This document shows positions 32,974 through 40,061 of a stretch of 64,000 bases of DNA, piece after piece. The stretch's first letter is position 1. Every line of letters begins with the position of its first letter. Source of the DNA: JACVRM01 sp963809765 (GTDB lineage: Bacteria; Actinomycetota; Thermoleophilia; Gaiellales; Gaiellaceae); NCBI GenBank assembly GCA_963809765.1, contig CAWEKT010000001.1:1240001-1304000 (forward strand), given 5' to 3'. The notes beneath the pieces are model-generated. The model was not told the DNA's origin. It saw only the letters and a list, made by a program, of their open reading frames with translations, and did not search any database. The translations under genes were made by a program, and so were the position numbers.

Positions 32974-33621
32974 CTAGGGGGCCGGAGGCGGTGGCAGCAA
33001 GAGCAGGTGGCTCTCGACGACTGCCTCGGCCACGTCGACGAGCTTGCGGCCGTTGTGTTGCGAGTGGTCGCGCAGAAGCTCGAACGCCTTGTCGGCAGTG
33101 ACCGCGTGGCGGGCCATGAGGATGCCCTTTGCCTGCTCGATGACGGCCCGACGTCCGAACGCTCCCTGCAGGCCCTGGTACTCGGCGAAGCGACGCAGTG
33201 TGATGTCGATGGCGCTCTGGAGCTCCGCCGGATTGCCGTCCACGATGTACGCGAAGACGCCGCGCTTGGCGGCCTCGTTGACGTAGTCCGGGTCGGTCGC
33301 CGACAGGAGCGCAATGACCGGGCAGGACGCCTCGTGAACGATCTCGGAGATCAGCTCGAGGGCGTGCTCGGAGCTGGAGCCGAGTCCCACCAGCGCGACG
33401 TCGGGTCGCTCGCGCGCCGTGACGGCGCCGACCTCGGTGACCTCGATCTCCCTCGCGATGACCTCGTGCCCGAGCCCGGCAACGACCTGTGCGACCAGCT
33501 CCAGGCGGTCACGCCGCTCGTTCGCGATCAGGACGCGAAGGTGCTGGCGTGCAGGCTCAGCCCGGGTTGCGCTCGTCGCTTCGGGTCGGAGTCGGACGTC
33601 GGTGGGCGCCACCGCCTCCAT
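32974..33621 (-). CDS. ANTAR-domain RNA-binding response regulator
   Basis: A 215-residue protein from the ATG at 33621. Residues about 30-145 form a receiver-like domain (LRVLIANERRDRLELVAQVV, PDVALVGLGSS, CPVIALLS). The usual phospho-acceptor Asp appears replaced by VGLG, so phosphorylation is doubtful. The C-terminus GRRAVIEQAKGILMARHAVTADKAFELLRDHSQHNGRKL is a clear ANTAR domain, which binds paired hairpins in mRNA leaders and prevents termination. No histidine kinase is adjacent. The target is unknown. Confidence 0.85.
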   Translation of the reverse strand: MEAVAPTDVRLRPEATSATRAEPARQHLRVLIANERRDRLELVAQVVAGLGHEVIAREIEVTEVGAVTARERPDVALVGLGSSSEHALELISEIVHEASCPVIALLSATDPDYVNEAAKRGVFAYIVDGNPAELQSAIDITLRRFAEYQGLQGAFGRRAVIEQAKGILMARHAVTADKAFELLRDHSQHNGRKLVDVAEAVVESHLLLLPPPPAP

Positions 33622-33832
33622 CTTAGCGGGCCTCTCGCGCGCCGCTCTCGCGCCGAAAGAGCAGGCTGCTAGGATCCGCGACGCGCGCCTCAGCGACGCG
33701 GCGCGAGGATCTACCAGCTGGGCCATAGCAGACCGGCCCCGCGCAAGGTCCACCCTCAGCCACGCGGGTTGGAGACCCATCGGCCGACGGCAGCCACGCG
33801 AGTCGGCGATCCGCAACGGCGGGAGGATGGCA

Positions 33833-34105
33833 ATGCAGCTTCGAGTCGCACTTTCCGGTCAGACGAGACTGGCCAGTCTGGCGCACGATCTCGACGGTCT
33901 CTTCGACGCCGACACGGTGTCGTTAGACGCTCGCCGTGGCGAGCTCTGCGTGGAAGCCGAGCACGACGCGGACCGGACGATCATCAAGGTTCTGGGCGCG
34001 GTTCAGGCGTGGCTGGAAGCCGCCGGCGGCGGCCCGGCGCACGTATTCCTCGAACGACGCTCGTACACGTTCGCCGGAGGATTGCTGCCGCCGCGCTGGG
34101 AATGA
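33833..34105 (+). CDS. Small hypothetical protein
   Basis: A 90-residue protein from the ATG at 33833, with GGGAGG 6 bp upstream. It reads MQLRVALSGQTRLASLAHDL, then a mixed alpha/beta pattern ending RRSYTFAGGLLPPRWE. No family is recognised. Divergent to the ANTAR gene with a 211-bp gap, so the two could share a control region. Confidence 0.55.
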   Translation: MQLRVALSGQTRLASLAHDLDGLFDADTVSLDARRGELCVEAEHDADRTIIKVLGAVQAWLEAAGGGPAHVFLERRSYTFAGGLLPPRWE

Positions 34106-34243
34106 CAGGCAAGGCGCAAAGCTCTGGGAAGGACTGCTCACGCCGAGTGCGCGGAGCGTGACGGCGCATCCGGGCCCGTACACACCGCAGGCAGCACGCG
34201 CCGCGTACGGACCCGCTGCGCACGCGTGAGCAGAGGGAGGCGG

Positions 34244-34271
34244 AGGACGCCGCACGGGGGGTCGGCGTCCT
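34244..34271. terminator. Hairpin downstream of the 90-residue protein gene
   Basis: AGGACGCCG (34244-34252) pairs with CGGCGTCCT (34263-34271), a 9-bp perfect stem followed by a pyrimidine run. It lies in the 34106-34499 gap, the rest of which is an AT-rich leader. Confidence 0.5.
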
Positions 34272-34319
34272 TCCCCTCCATACCTAGCAATTGGATCTCT
34301 TTTTATTCCGCAAAATCGT

Positions 34320-34472
34320 CGGTTTTTTCATCTCTAAAACCGGAGACCAGAATTTCATGCTAAAGTGCCGACGCGCAGAGGCTTAGCGCGGAAGTCGCTG
34401 AGACTCCGAATTCTTTCAGAGGCTGTCACATCTGGCCCGAGTGTTGAAGAGAGCTCGTTGGAGTGAGCTCTC
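34320..34472 (+). promoter_or_regulatory. AT-rich leader with two inverted repeats
   Basis: CGGTTTT (34320-34326) pairs with AAAACCG (34336-34342), and GAGAGCTC (34449-34456) with GAGCTCTC (34465-34472). The second hairpin ends 27 bp before the ATG at 34500, next to GTAGGAGGACACAC. The segment 34270-34360 is unusually AT-rich for this genome. It probably holds the promoter and a structured 5' UTR. Confidence 0.5.
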
Positions 34473-34499
34473 GACCTTTCAAGCAGTAGGAGGACACAC

Positions 34500-34811
34500 A
34501 TGCATGCCACCATGCGACAGTACGAGGGGATCGACGCCAGCCGCACCGGCGAGCTCAAGACGAAGGTCAACGAGACCCTGATCCCGCGCCTGAACAAGCT
34601 GCCCGGATTCAAGGGCTACTACCTGGTCGACGCGAAGGACGGCGTCATGAGCTCGTTCAGCCTGTTCGAGAATGCCGCCAACTCCGAGGAGGCGACAAAG
34701 CTCGTCGCCTCGTGGATTCGCGACGAGAAGCTCGAGTCGGTGCTCCCGAACCCGCCGAGGACCACCTTCGGCGAGGTCATCGTCCAGAAGAACGGCGTGG
34801 CCACCGTCTAA
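34500..34811 (+). CDS. Small ABM/EthD-like protein with strong expression signals
   Basis: A 103-residue protein with an excellent ribosome site (GTAGGAGG) and its own strong terminator at 34838. The sequence MRQYEGIDASRTGELKTKVN, then LPGFKGYYLVDAKDGVMSSF and SLFENAANSEEATKLVASW matches a widespread family of small dimeric ferredoxin-fold proteins of unknown role. An internal ATG at 34512 is an alternative start. Structured AT-rich leader, good Shine-Dalgarno and terminator point to a monocistronic, possibly stress-regulated gene. Confidence 0.72.
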   Translation: MHATMRQYEGIDASRTGELKTKVNETLIPRLNKLPGFKGYYLVDAKDGVMSSFSLFENAANSEEATKLVASWIRDEKLESVLPNPPRTTFGEVIVQKNGVATV

Positions 34812-34837
34812 GCAGCGCGGCCGCTTTCACAGCACGG

Positions 34838-34863
34838 AAAGGCCCGCCGTTTGGCGGGCCTTT
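34838..34863 (+). terminator. Intrinsic terminator
   Basis: AAAGGCCCGCC, loop GTTT (partly paired), GGCGGGCCTTT is a perfect 11-bp stem 27 bp after the stop of the 34500 gene. It could work on both strands. Confidence 0.85.
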
Positions 34864-34871
34864 CGCGTTCT

Positions 34872-35152
34872 CCTATGCCGCACATGCGGGTTCGCTGCGA
34901 TAAAGCCCGACGAGTGCGACGTCCGGCGTTCAGAGCGGCAGTCGCTGCCAACTCGCCCGGAACATTTGCGCACACTCACGAAGTCGGACAAATCCTGGAC
35001 AGAAGCGGATGTATACTCGCCGCGGACCCCGGGGCACATGCGCTCGTCCCGGACCCGTTCGGCCCCGAATGCCGTGGGCACGAGCTGATGCGACCGATCA
35101 CAAGACCTGGGTCGGGAAACGCTTTTCGCCGTGCAACTTGGGAGGGTCGAGG
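34872..35152 (+). other. Upstream region of the ECF sigma gene
   Basis: I see no gene in this stretch. GGAACA at about 34961 and TATACT at 35012-35017 are possible promoter elements for the ECF gene, but spacing of the ECF-type GGAAC to GTC is 18-19 bp, longer than usual. Confidence 0.3.
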
Positions 35153-35950
35153 ATGGAGATCGGCAATGGCGCACCATCGTTGGACGAGGCTCGGAACGGC
35201 GGGACGTCCGCGGCTGAAGGCGTCCGCGCGAGGCTCCCCTCGGCCGGTCGAGTCGAACCTGCTGCCGTCACCGACCAGGAGCTGATCGCCTCGCTCGCCA
35301 CCGGAGACGAGCTCGCGCTCGGACAGCTGTACGACAGGTTCGGAGGCGCCGCGTACGGCCTCGCGAGACGCATCGTGCGCGACGGCGGGCTCGCGGAGGA
35401 CGCCGTCCAGGAAGCCTTTCTCTCAGTCTGGCGTTCAGCTGCGCAGTTCGATGAGACGCGCGGCTCGGCACGAGGCTGGGTGCTGATGCTGGTGCACCGT
35501 CGCGCCGTCGACCTCGTCAAGCGGAGAACTCGCCGTCCCGAGGCGCCGATTGAGGCAGCGCCCGAGCCTGCCGGGGCCACCACGGCCGAGGAAGCCGATG
35601 TGCGTGCTGAGCGGAGAAGGGTTCTCACCGCGCTCGCGGCCTTGCCGGCTGCGCAGCGGCGCTCGATCGAGCTCGCCTACTACGGAGGCTATTCGCAGAG
35701 CGAGATCGCCAGTCGCCTCGGCGCGCCGCTCGGCACGATCAAGAGCCGGATGTTTGTGGGGCTTTCGACCCTGAGGAACCTCCTGTTGGAGCATGACGAG
35801 TCCCCGGACCGCCCGGTTGAACTGACGCTCGCCCAGCTAGGGAACGGCCGCGGCGAGGAGAAGCCGCCCCTGGCCGGCGCCGCGACGCCCGGTATTCCCG
35901 AGCGAAGCGGCCACCGCGGTGGGGACGCGACGGCGTCGCTCGACCACTGA
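35153..35950 (+). CDS. Orphan ECF-type sigma factor with C-terminal extension
   Basis: A 265-residue sigma factor from the ATG at 35153 (GGGAGGGTCGAGG upstream). Region 2 is LYDRFGGAAYGLARRIVRDG, AEDAVQEAFLSVWRSAAQFD and region 4 is LPAAQRRSIELAYYGGYSQS, then EIASRLGAPLGTIKSRM. The sequence is closest to the SigK-type ECF group. A tail of about 45 residues rich in G, P and charged residues follows region 4, and the N-terminus has about 40 extra residues. No anti-sigma gene follows; the next gene is on the other strand. Control by its own tail is a possibility. Confidence 0.85.
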   Translation: MEIGNGAPSLDEARNGGTSAAEGVRARLPSAGRVEPAAVTDQELIASLATGDELALGQLYDRFGGAAYGLARRIVRDGGLAEDAVQEAFLSVWRSAAQFDETRGSARGWVLMLVHRRAVDLVKRRTRRPEAPIEAAPEPAGATTAEEADVRAERRRVLTALAALPAAQRRSIELAYYGGYSQSEIASRLGAPLGTIKSRMFVGLSTLRNLLLEHDESPDRPVELTLAQLGNGRGEEKPPLAGAATPGIPERSGHRGGDATASLDH

Positions 35951-36099
35951 CACGCGCCGCCGCCGGCGACGGCTGCGGGCGACCAGCTTCGCCGTTCGTG
36001 CAGGTCGCCGTCAACGCCCGAGGCGAGGTCGATCCTGCGCCTGGCCCACCGCCCTGGCAAGGACGCTTTCCCGCAACGCCGCGGGCGGTTCACTTCTTG

Positions 36100-36185
36100 T
36101 GCCTGGAAATCAGCCGTGCGCGTACGCGAGTCCCTGGTAACGAGATGCAACGCGTGGAGGCAAGCCGTACGCGCGCCGTACGCGG
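36100..36185. repeat. 86-bp direct repeat, left copy
   Basis: About 86% identical to 47763-47849 in the same orientation: GTGCCTGGAAATCAGCCGTG, then GCGTACG, GGTAACGAG-TGCAACG-GTGG and CCGTACGCG. The right copy is joined to a tRNA 3' half. It may mark the left end of an inserted segment. The gap 35951-36188 has no gene. Confidence 0.65.
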
Positions 36186-36188
36186 AGC

Positions 36189-38249
36189 TCAGTCCAGATG
36201 CCCGACCGTCTGCTCGCCGACACCCACTTCCGCCGGTGCCTCGAACGGCGGCGCCGCAACGGCCTCCCGACCGCCCTGGAGCTGCCGCCTCCAGCCCGCG
36301 AGAAGGCCGTGCACGCTTGCGGCACCGAGGATCGGGCCGTCCGGGACCTCAAGCCTGGCCGGGTGGAGGATGAACGCCCGGGTCTGAGGACCGCCGATAC
36401 CTCCATGGAAGGAGATCAGCTCCTCGAAGGCGCAGCCCTCGTCGAGTGCTGGGTCGTAGAAGCTGCCCACCATGATGTCCGCGACGTGCTCGAAGCCGTC
36501 GGTGCGACGCAGGTGCTGCGGCGCGGAGGGAGAGAAGTGCGCGAGCGGGTCTTCGCCCTCGATGCGACCGTCGGCAAGGTAGTGCGTGCCGCGTGGGCCG
36601 AGCACGACCGGGCCGTATTGGGAGGAGCGGACGAGCAGCCAGCCGACGTGCGGGTGCGACGTGAGGGCGGCCACGAGCTGCGGGTGGCGCGCCTCGATCT
36701 CCTCCAGTGTCAGCCGCCGGCGCTCTTCCATCAGGTAGATCAGGCCGAGGTTGCCCGAGCCGAGCACGACGACGTCCCGATCGGAGACGTCGTTCTTGGG
36801 CTTCTTCTGCGTCTTGCCCGTCGCCTCGCCCACGGCGAGGCCAACCATCGCGTTCTGCTCGTCGCCACCGGCGATCCCGGCAACGTCGCCGTCCGCCAGC
36901 GAGCGCTCGACCAGCTCGTCGAGGCCGTACCCGTTGCGCTGCTTGAAGGTTGCGCCCTGCGTCTGGCCGTGGTCTGAGAGGACGACGATCTCGTACGGCC
37001 GCGGGGCGTAGCGGCGGGCTCGATCGATGTCCGCGAACTGGTCGTCGAGCTTCCGCAGCGCCTCGAGCGTGTCTGCGCGCTCGAGCCCTGAGTGGTGCGC
37101 CACCTCGTCGTAACTCGAGAACGTCGCGTAGACGGCGGGCCGGCCCCGCATCATGTCGGTGAGGACGCCCGAGACAATCAGGTCGCGTACGAAGACGCAA
37201 AGCGCCGCGCGCATGAACGGGTAGAGGCCGCCGCGGTGGCCTCGGGGTCGCACGTCGCGGCGGCGGGCGCGCAGTGCTGCCGTCCACTCGAGGATGACCT
37301 CCCAGCCGAAGAGCACGAGCACCCGCGTGACGTTGTCGCCGTTTGCGAGGAACGCGCGGTAGCCCGGATTGGACTTCTTCTCCGCCTCTATGCGGCTGAC
37401 GGTGAGAATCACTTCGTCGGCTTCGCCGGAGAGCAGGTTGCCGCGGCTGGCGCCGCCGTCGACGAGCAGGCCGATCCCGGTCGCGTTCCGGCGCTCGATC
37501 TCGGCGCAGTCCAGCGGTGCTGAGCACGTCATCAGCGTCGCGGTCTCCTTCTCCACCCAGCGGAACGCCGAGATGTCCTCGTTCGACCCGAGGAGGATTC
37601 CCGCCTGGCTGGCGCCCGTCTGCGACGAGAGGTCCGTCTCCCACTCGGCCAGGTGATGCGTCTCCTCGGCGACCCAGCGCGCCATGGTCGGGGCGTTGCC
37701 GTCCCGCATCGCCCGGCGCAGGACAGGCAGCGCGAGCCCGTCGATCTCGAGGTAGATGATCCCAGGGACCTCGGTCTGGGCGATAAGCCCCTGCCGGCGC
37801 GCGATTCGCTGGGCAATGCGGATCGACGACATATCGTCCAGGTCGAGCACGACGGCGAGCACCAGGCTTACGGCGGCGACCGCGAGCGCCGCGAGCAGCG
37901 CCCAGCCGAAGTTGTCGACTTCGAAAGCCCCGCTCGCTATGCGCGCGGCTGCGAGGAGGATCGCGGCGTCCGCGACCAGCACGAGCAGGAAGCCGAGGAC
38001 GAGCATGAACGGCAACCGCAGCGCCGCGAGCACGGGCGGGATGACCGCATTCAGCGCCGCGATGATCGCCGCGACACCCAGAGCCCCCCAGAAGTTCTTG
38101 ACGTCGACGCCGGGCAGCAGCGCGGCGGCCACCATCAAGGCGACGCCCGTCGCCGCCCACGAGAGCAGGAGTGGGAAGACCCGGAAGCGGGGACGCTCGG
38201 GCTTCCACGACGTGGACTGGCCGTACATCTGATCCGGCTCGCCGAGCAT
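36189..38249 (-). CDS. Holin-like membrane domain fused to alkaline-phosphatase-fold phosphodiesterase
   Basis: A 686-residue protein. Residues about 20-135 carry four membrane helices (FRVFPLLLSWAATGVALMVA, LRLPFMLVLGFLLVLVADAA and two more), the pattern of the phage-holin/MmpL-independent 4TM family. From about residue 170 comes an alkaline-phosphatase superfamily domain: GIIYLEIDGLALPVLRRAM (metal Asp), SSQTGASQAGILLG (nucleophile region), ATFSSYDEVAHHSG (D-x3-H) and VVLSDHGQTQGATF (DHG). These fit a metal-dependent phosphodiesterase/nucleotide pyrophosphatase facing outward. The substrate is unknown; a membrane lipid or polymer head group is plausible. Confidence 0.78.
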   Translation of the reverse strand: MLGEPDQMYGQSTSWKPERPRFRVFPLLLSWAATGVALMVAAALLPGVDVKNFWGALGVAAIIAALNAVIPPVLAALRLPFMLVLGFLLVLVADAAILLAAARIASGAFEVDNFGWALLAALAVAAVSLVLAVVLDLDDMSSIRIAQRIARRQGLIAQTEVPGIIYLEIDGLALPVLRRAMRDGNAPTMARWVAEETHHLAEWETDLSSQTGASQAGILLGSNEDISAFRWVEKETATLMTCSAPLDCAEIERRNATGIGLLVDGGASRGNLLSGEADEVILTVSRIEAEKKSNPGYRAFLANGDNVTRVLVLFGWEVILEWTAALRARRRDVRPRGHRGGLYPFMRAALCVFVRDLIVSGVLTDMMRGRPAVYATFSSYDEVAHHSGLERADTLEALRKLDDQFADIDRARRYAPRPYEIVVLSDHGQTQGATFKQRNGYGLDELVERSLADGDVAGIAGGDEQNAMVGLAVGEATGKTQKKPKNDVSDRDVVVLGSGNLGLIYLMEERRRLTLEEIEARHPQLVAALTSHPHVGWLLVRSSQYGPVVLGPRGTHYLADGRIEGEDPLAHFSPSAPQHLRRTDGFEHVADIMVGSFYDPALDEGCAFEELISFHGGIGGPQTRAFILHPARLEVPDGPILGAASVHGLLAGWRRQLQGGREAVAAPPFEAPAEVGVGEQTVGHLD

Positions 38250-38260
38250 CAGCGTTCTCC

Positions 38261-38530
38261 TCAGTCGGGGGCGACCCGGCAAAACGTACGCCGCCGACCA
38301 TTCGGATACGTCACCCGGATTGGACGAACGACCGGCCGATCAGGCAGTGGATCGGCCACGTTGCGCCGCGTTGAGTCGCCGCTCGCCTCGCGGCCGCTCA
38401 TGCCGCCGCTACGGCGCATCAAGTCTTCTAGCCGCCCCAGGCGGTCGCCGATGACGTCTAGCTTCGCTTCGATCCGCTGCTCGGCCTCGTTCTCGGCGAC
38501 CCTCCCGCTCTGCGGCTGCCCGCGCGACAA
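38261..38530 (-). CDS. Small hypothetical protein, partly coiled coil
   Basis: An 89-residue ORF whose middle (AEQRIEAKLDVIGDRLGRLE, then DLMRRSG) looks like a short amphipathic coil, ending VTYPNGRRRTFCRV. It lies 11 bp upstream of the phosphodiesterase gene on the same strand. No family is recognised. Confidence 0.4.
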   Translation of the reverse strand: MSRGQPQSGRVAENEAEQRIEAKLDVIGDRLGRLEDLMRRSGGMSGREASGDSTRRNVADPLPDRPVVRPIRVTYPNGRRRTFCRVAPD

Positions 38531-38686
38531 AGATGGACGTGATTGCCGCGACGAAGATGGTCAGACATCGGCGGCGGAGGCGCGTTTGCAACCCGCGCGC
38601 GGCGGGTTTAGGGTCCCGACCGGTCCGGTCGTTCGAGCAGTTTCAGGTTGAACGGCTCCAGTTCTCTACGGGAGGTACATCTGAAC

Positions 38687-39082
38687 GTGCTGCTCGCTGA
38701 CGATTATCCGTTTCTCGGCATCTTCTGGTCGATGCTCGTCTTCTTCGCCTGGGTGGCCTGGTTCGTCTTGCTGTTCCGGATCTTCGGCGACGTCTTCACC
38801 CGGCACGACATCGGCGGCGGAACCAAGGTGTTCTGGATCATCTTCGTCATAGTCCTGCCGTTCCTCGGCGTGTTCATCTACGTGATCGCCAACAACGAGG
38901 GGATGACGCAGCGAGCGATGGAAAGGGCGCGTGGCCAAAGGCAGCAGATGGACGAGTACGTTCGTACTACCGCAGGCAGCGGTGGTCCGGCGGCGGAGAT
39001 CGACAAGGCGAAGCAACTCCTCGACAGCGGCGCCATCACGCAAGCCGAGTTCGACGCCATCAAGCAGAAAGCACTCGCCTAA
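38687..39082 (+). CDS. PLDc_N-type membrane protein with SHOCT tail
   Basis: A 131-residue protein. Two helices (FLGIFWSMLVFFAWVAWFVL and VFWIIFVIVLPFLGVFIYVI) enclose a short loop, as in the phospholipase D N-terminal-like membrane module. The C-terminus AKQLLDSGAITQAEFDAIKQ is a SHOCT motif, a short helical oligomerisation element. The start is set at GTG 38687, 11 bp after GGAGG; a TTG at 38648 is possible. These proteins are common in actinobacteria with no known role. Confidence 0.75.
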   Translation: MLLADDYPFLGIFWSMLVFFAWVAWFVLLFRIFGDVFTRHDIGGGTKVFWIIFVIVLPFLGVFIYVIANNEGMTQRAMERARGQRQQMDEYVRTTAGSGGPAAEIDKAKQLLDSGAITQAEFDAIKQKALA

Positions 39083-39246
39083 CCGCCGCTCCACCACGCG
39101 GCCACGCGTGGTGGACCGCCGAGAGGTTCGATGATGGCCAGGCGCTCTGCAGCCGTAGTCGAGATGCGCCCGGAAGGCGTCGTGGCGAGAGGGCGTTAGC
39201 GTCTACCGCCCCGGTCAGGGCGACTGCCTGAAGATCAAGAGCCGGG

Positions 39247-39534
39247 CTACTGGCGGTTGACGACGCCCGCCACCTTGCTGGGCAGCGTCTGCAAGGCATC
39301 GAACACCGATTGACGACCCGACTCCAGCGTCGCAGGCACAAACGGGTCGGAGGTCGCGAGTCTTTCCCCGTCGTACTGGATGCGTGTGACGCCGAATCGC
39401 TCCAGTGCCTCCAGGGTCTTCTCGCACGCGGCGTCGTTGTCCAGCGTCCAGTTCTCGGCGGCGCGGGCTCTCGCGATGAAGTCCTCTGGAATCAGTGTGA
39501 TCGGCACACCTCGACCGTAGCCGCGATCCCACAA
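39247..39534 (-). CDS. Small hypothetical protein
   Basis: A 95-codon ORF. The part from VPITLIPEDFIARARAAENW and TLEALERFGVTRIQYDGERL looks like real protein; the first nine residues are uncertain and a GTG about 27 bp inside may be the true start. No family is recognised. Convergent with the SHOCT protein gene. Confidence 0.5.
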   Translation of the reverse strand: MWDRGYGRGVPITLIPEDFIARARAAENWTLDNDAACEKTLEALERFGVTRIQYDGERLATSDPFVPATLESGRQSVFDALQTLPSKVAGVVNRQ

Positions 39535-39713
39535 GCCCGTAGTTACACGCGGCGCGCGCTAGGTCGTCGCGGCGGATCCAGCGCGGCGCCCCACGGCGAG
39601 ACCTCTGGGAAGCCGCGCTGGAGCATCATCCAAACGGCTTCATGCGGTCAGGGTGATGCATCTCCCACGGCACGGCGCTTCGATAGTTGAGCGACCGACA
39701 ACGAGGGGGGCCC

Positions 39714-40061
39714 ATGACTGACGCAACGACAGAGTTCTTCGAAGGCCTGGGCGCGCGCGGCCACGAGCCGCTGCTGGAGAAGGCAACCGGCACTCTGCGC
39801 ATCGAGCTCTCGAACGGCACGCGACCGGCCCGCTGGCTTGTAACGGTCAAGAAGGGCGACGTGACCGTGTCTCACGCCAACGCGAAGGCCGATTGCGTTG
39901 CCCGTATGGACCAGGCCCTCTTCGAACAGATCGTCACCGGGAGAGAGAACGCAACCGCGGCCCTGCTGCGAGGACTCGTCGCTGTCGAGGGCAATCCGCA
40001 GCTGCTCGTGCTCTTTCAGCGCCTCTTCCCAGGACCGCCCAACGGAAGGAAGCGGCCATGA
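39714..40061 (+). CDS. SCP2 sterol-carrier-like protein
   Basis: A 115-residue SCP2-fold protein. The central sheet LRIELSNGTRPARWLVTVKK and GDVTVSHANAKADCVARMDQ, then the helix ALFEQIVTGRENATAALLRG and GNPQLLVLFQRLF match lipid-binding SCP2 domains. The ATG at 39714 follows GAGGGGGGCCC. Its TGA overlaps the next ATG by 4 bp, so it is coupled with a large glycosidase, an unusual pairing that suggests a shared lipid-linked or sterol-glycoside substrate. That link is inference. Confidence 0.75.
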   Translation: MTDATTEFFEGLGARGHEPLLEKATGTLRIELSNGTRPARWLVTVKKGDVTVSHANAKADCVARMDQALFEQIVTGRENATAALLRGLVAVEGNPQLLVLFQRLFPGPPNGRKRP

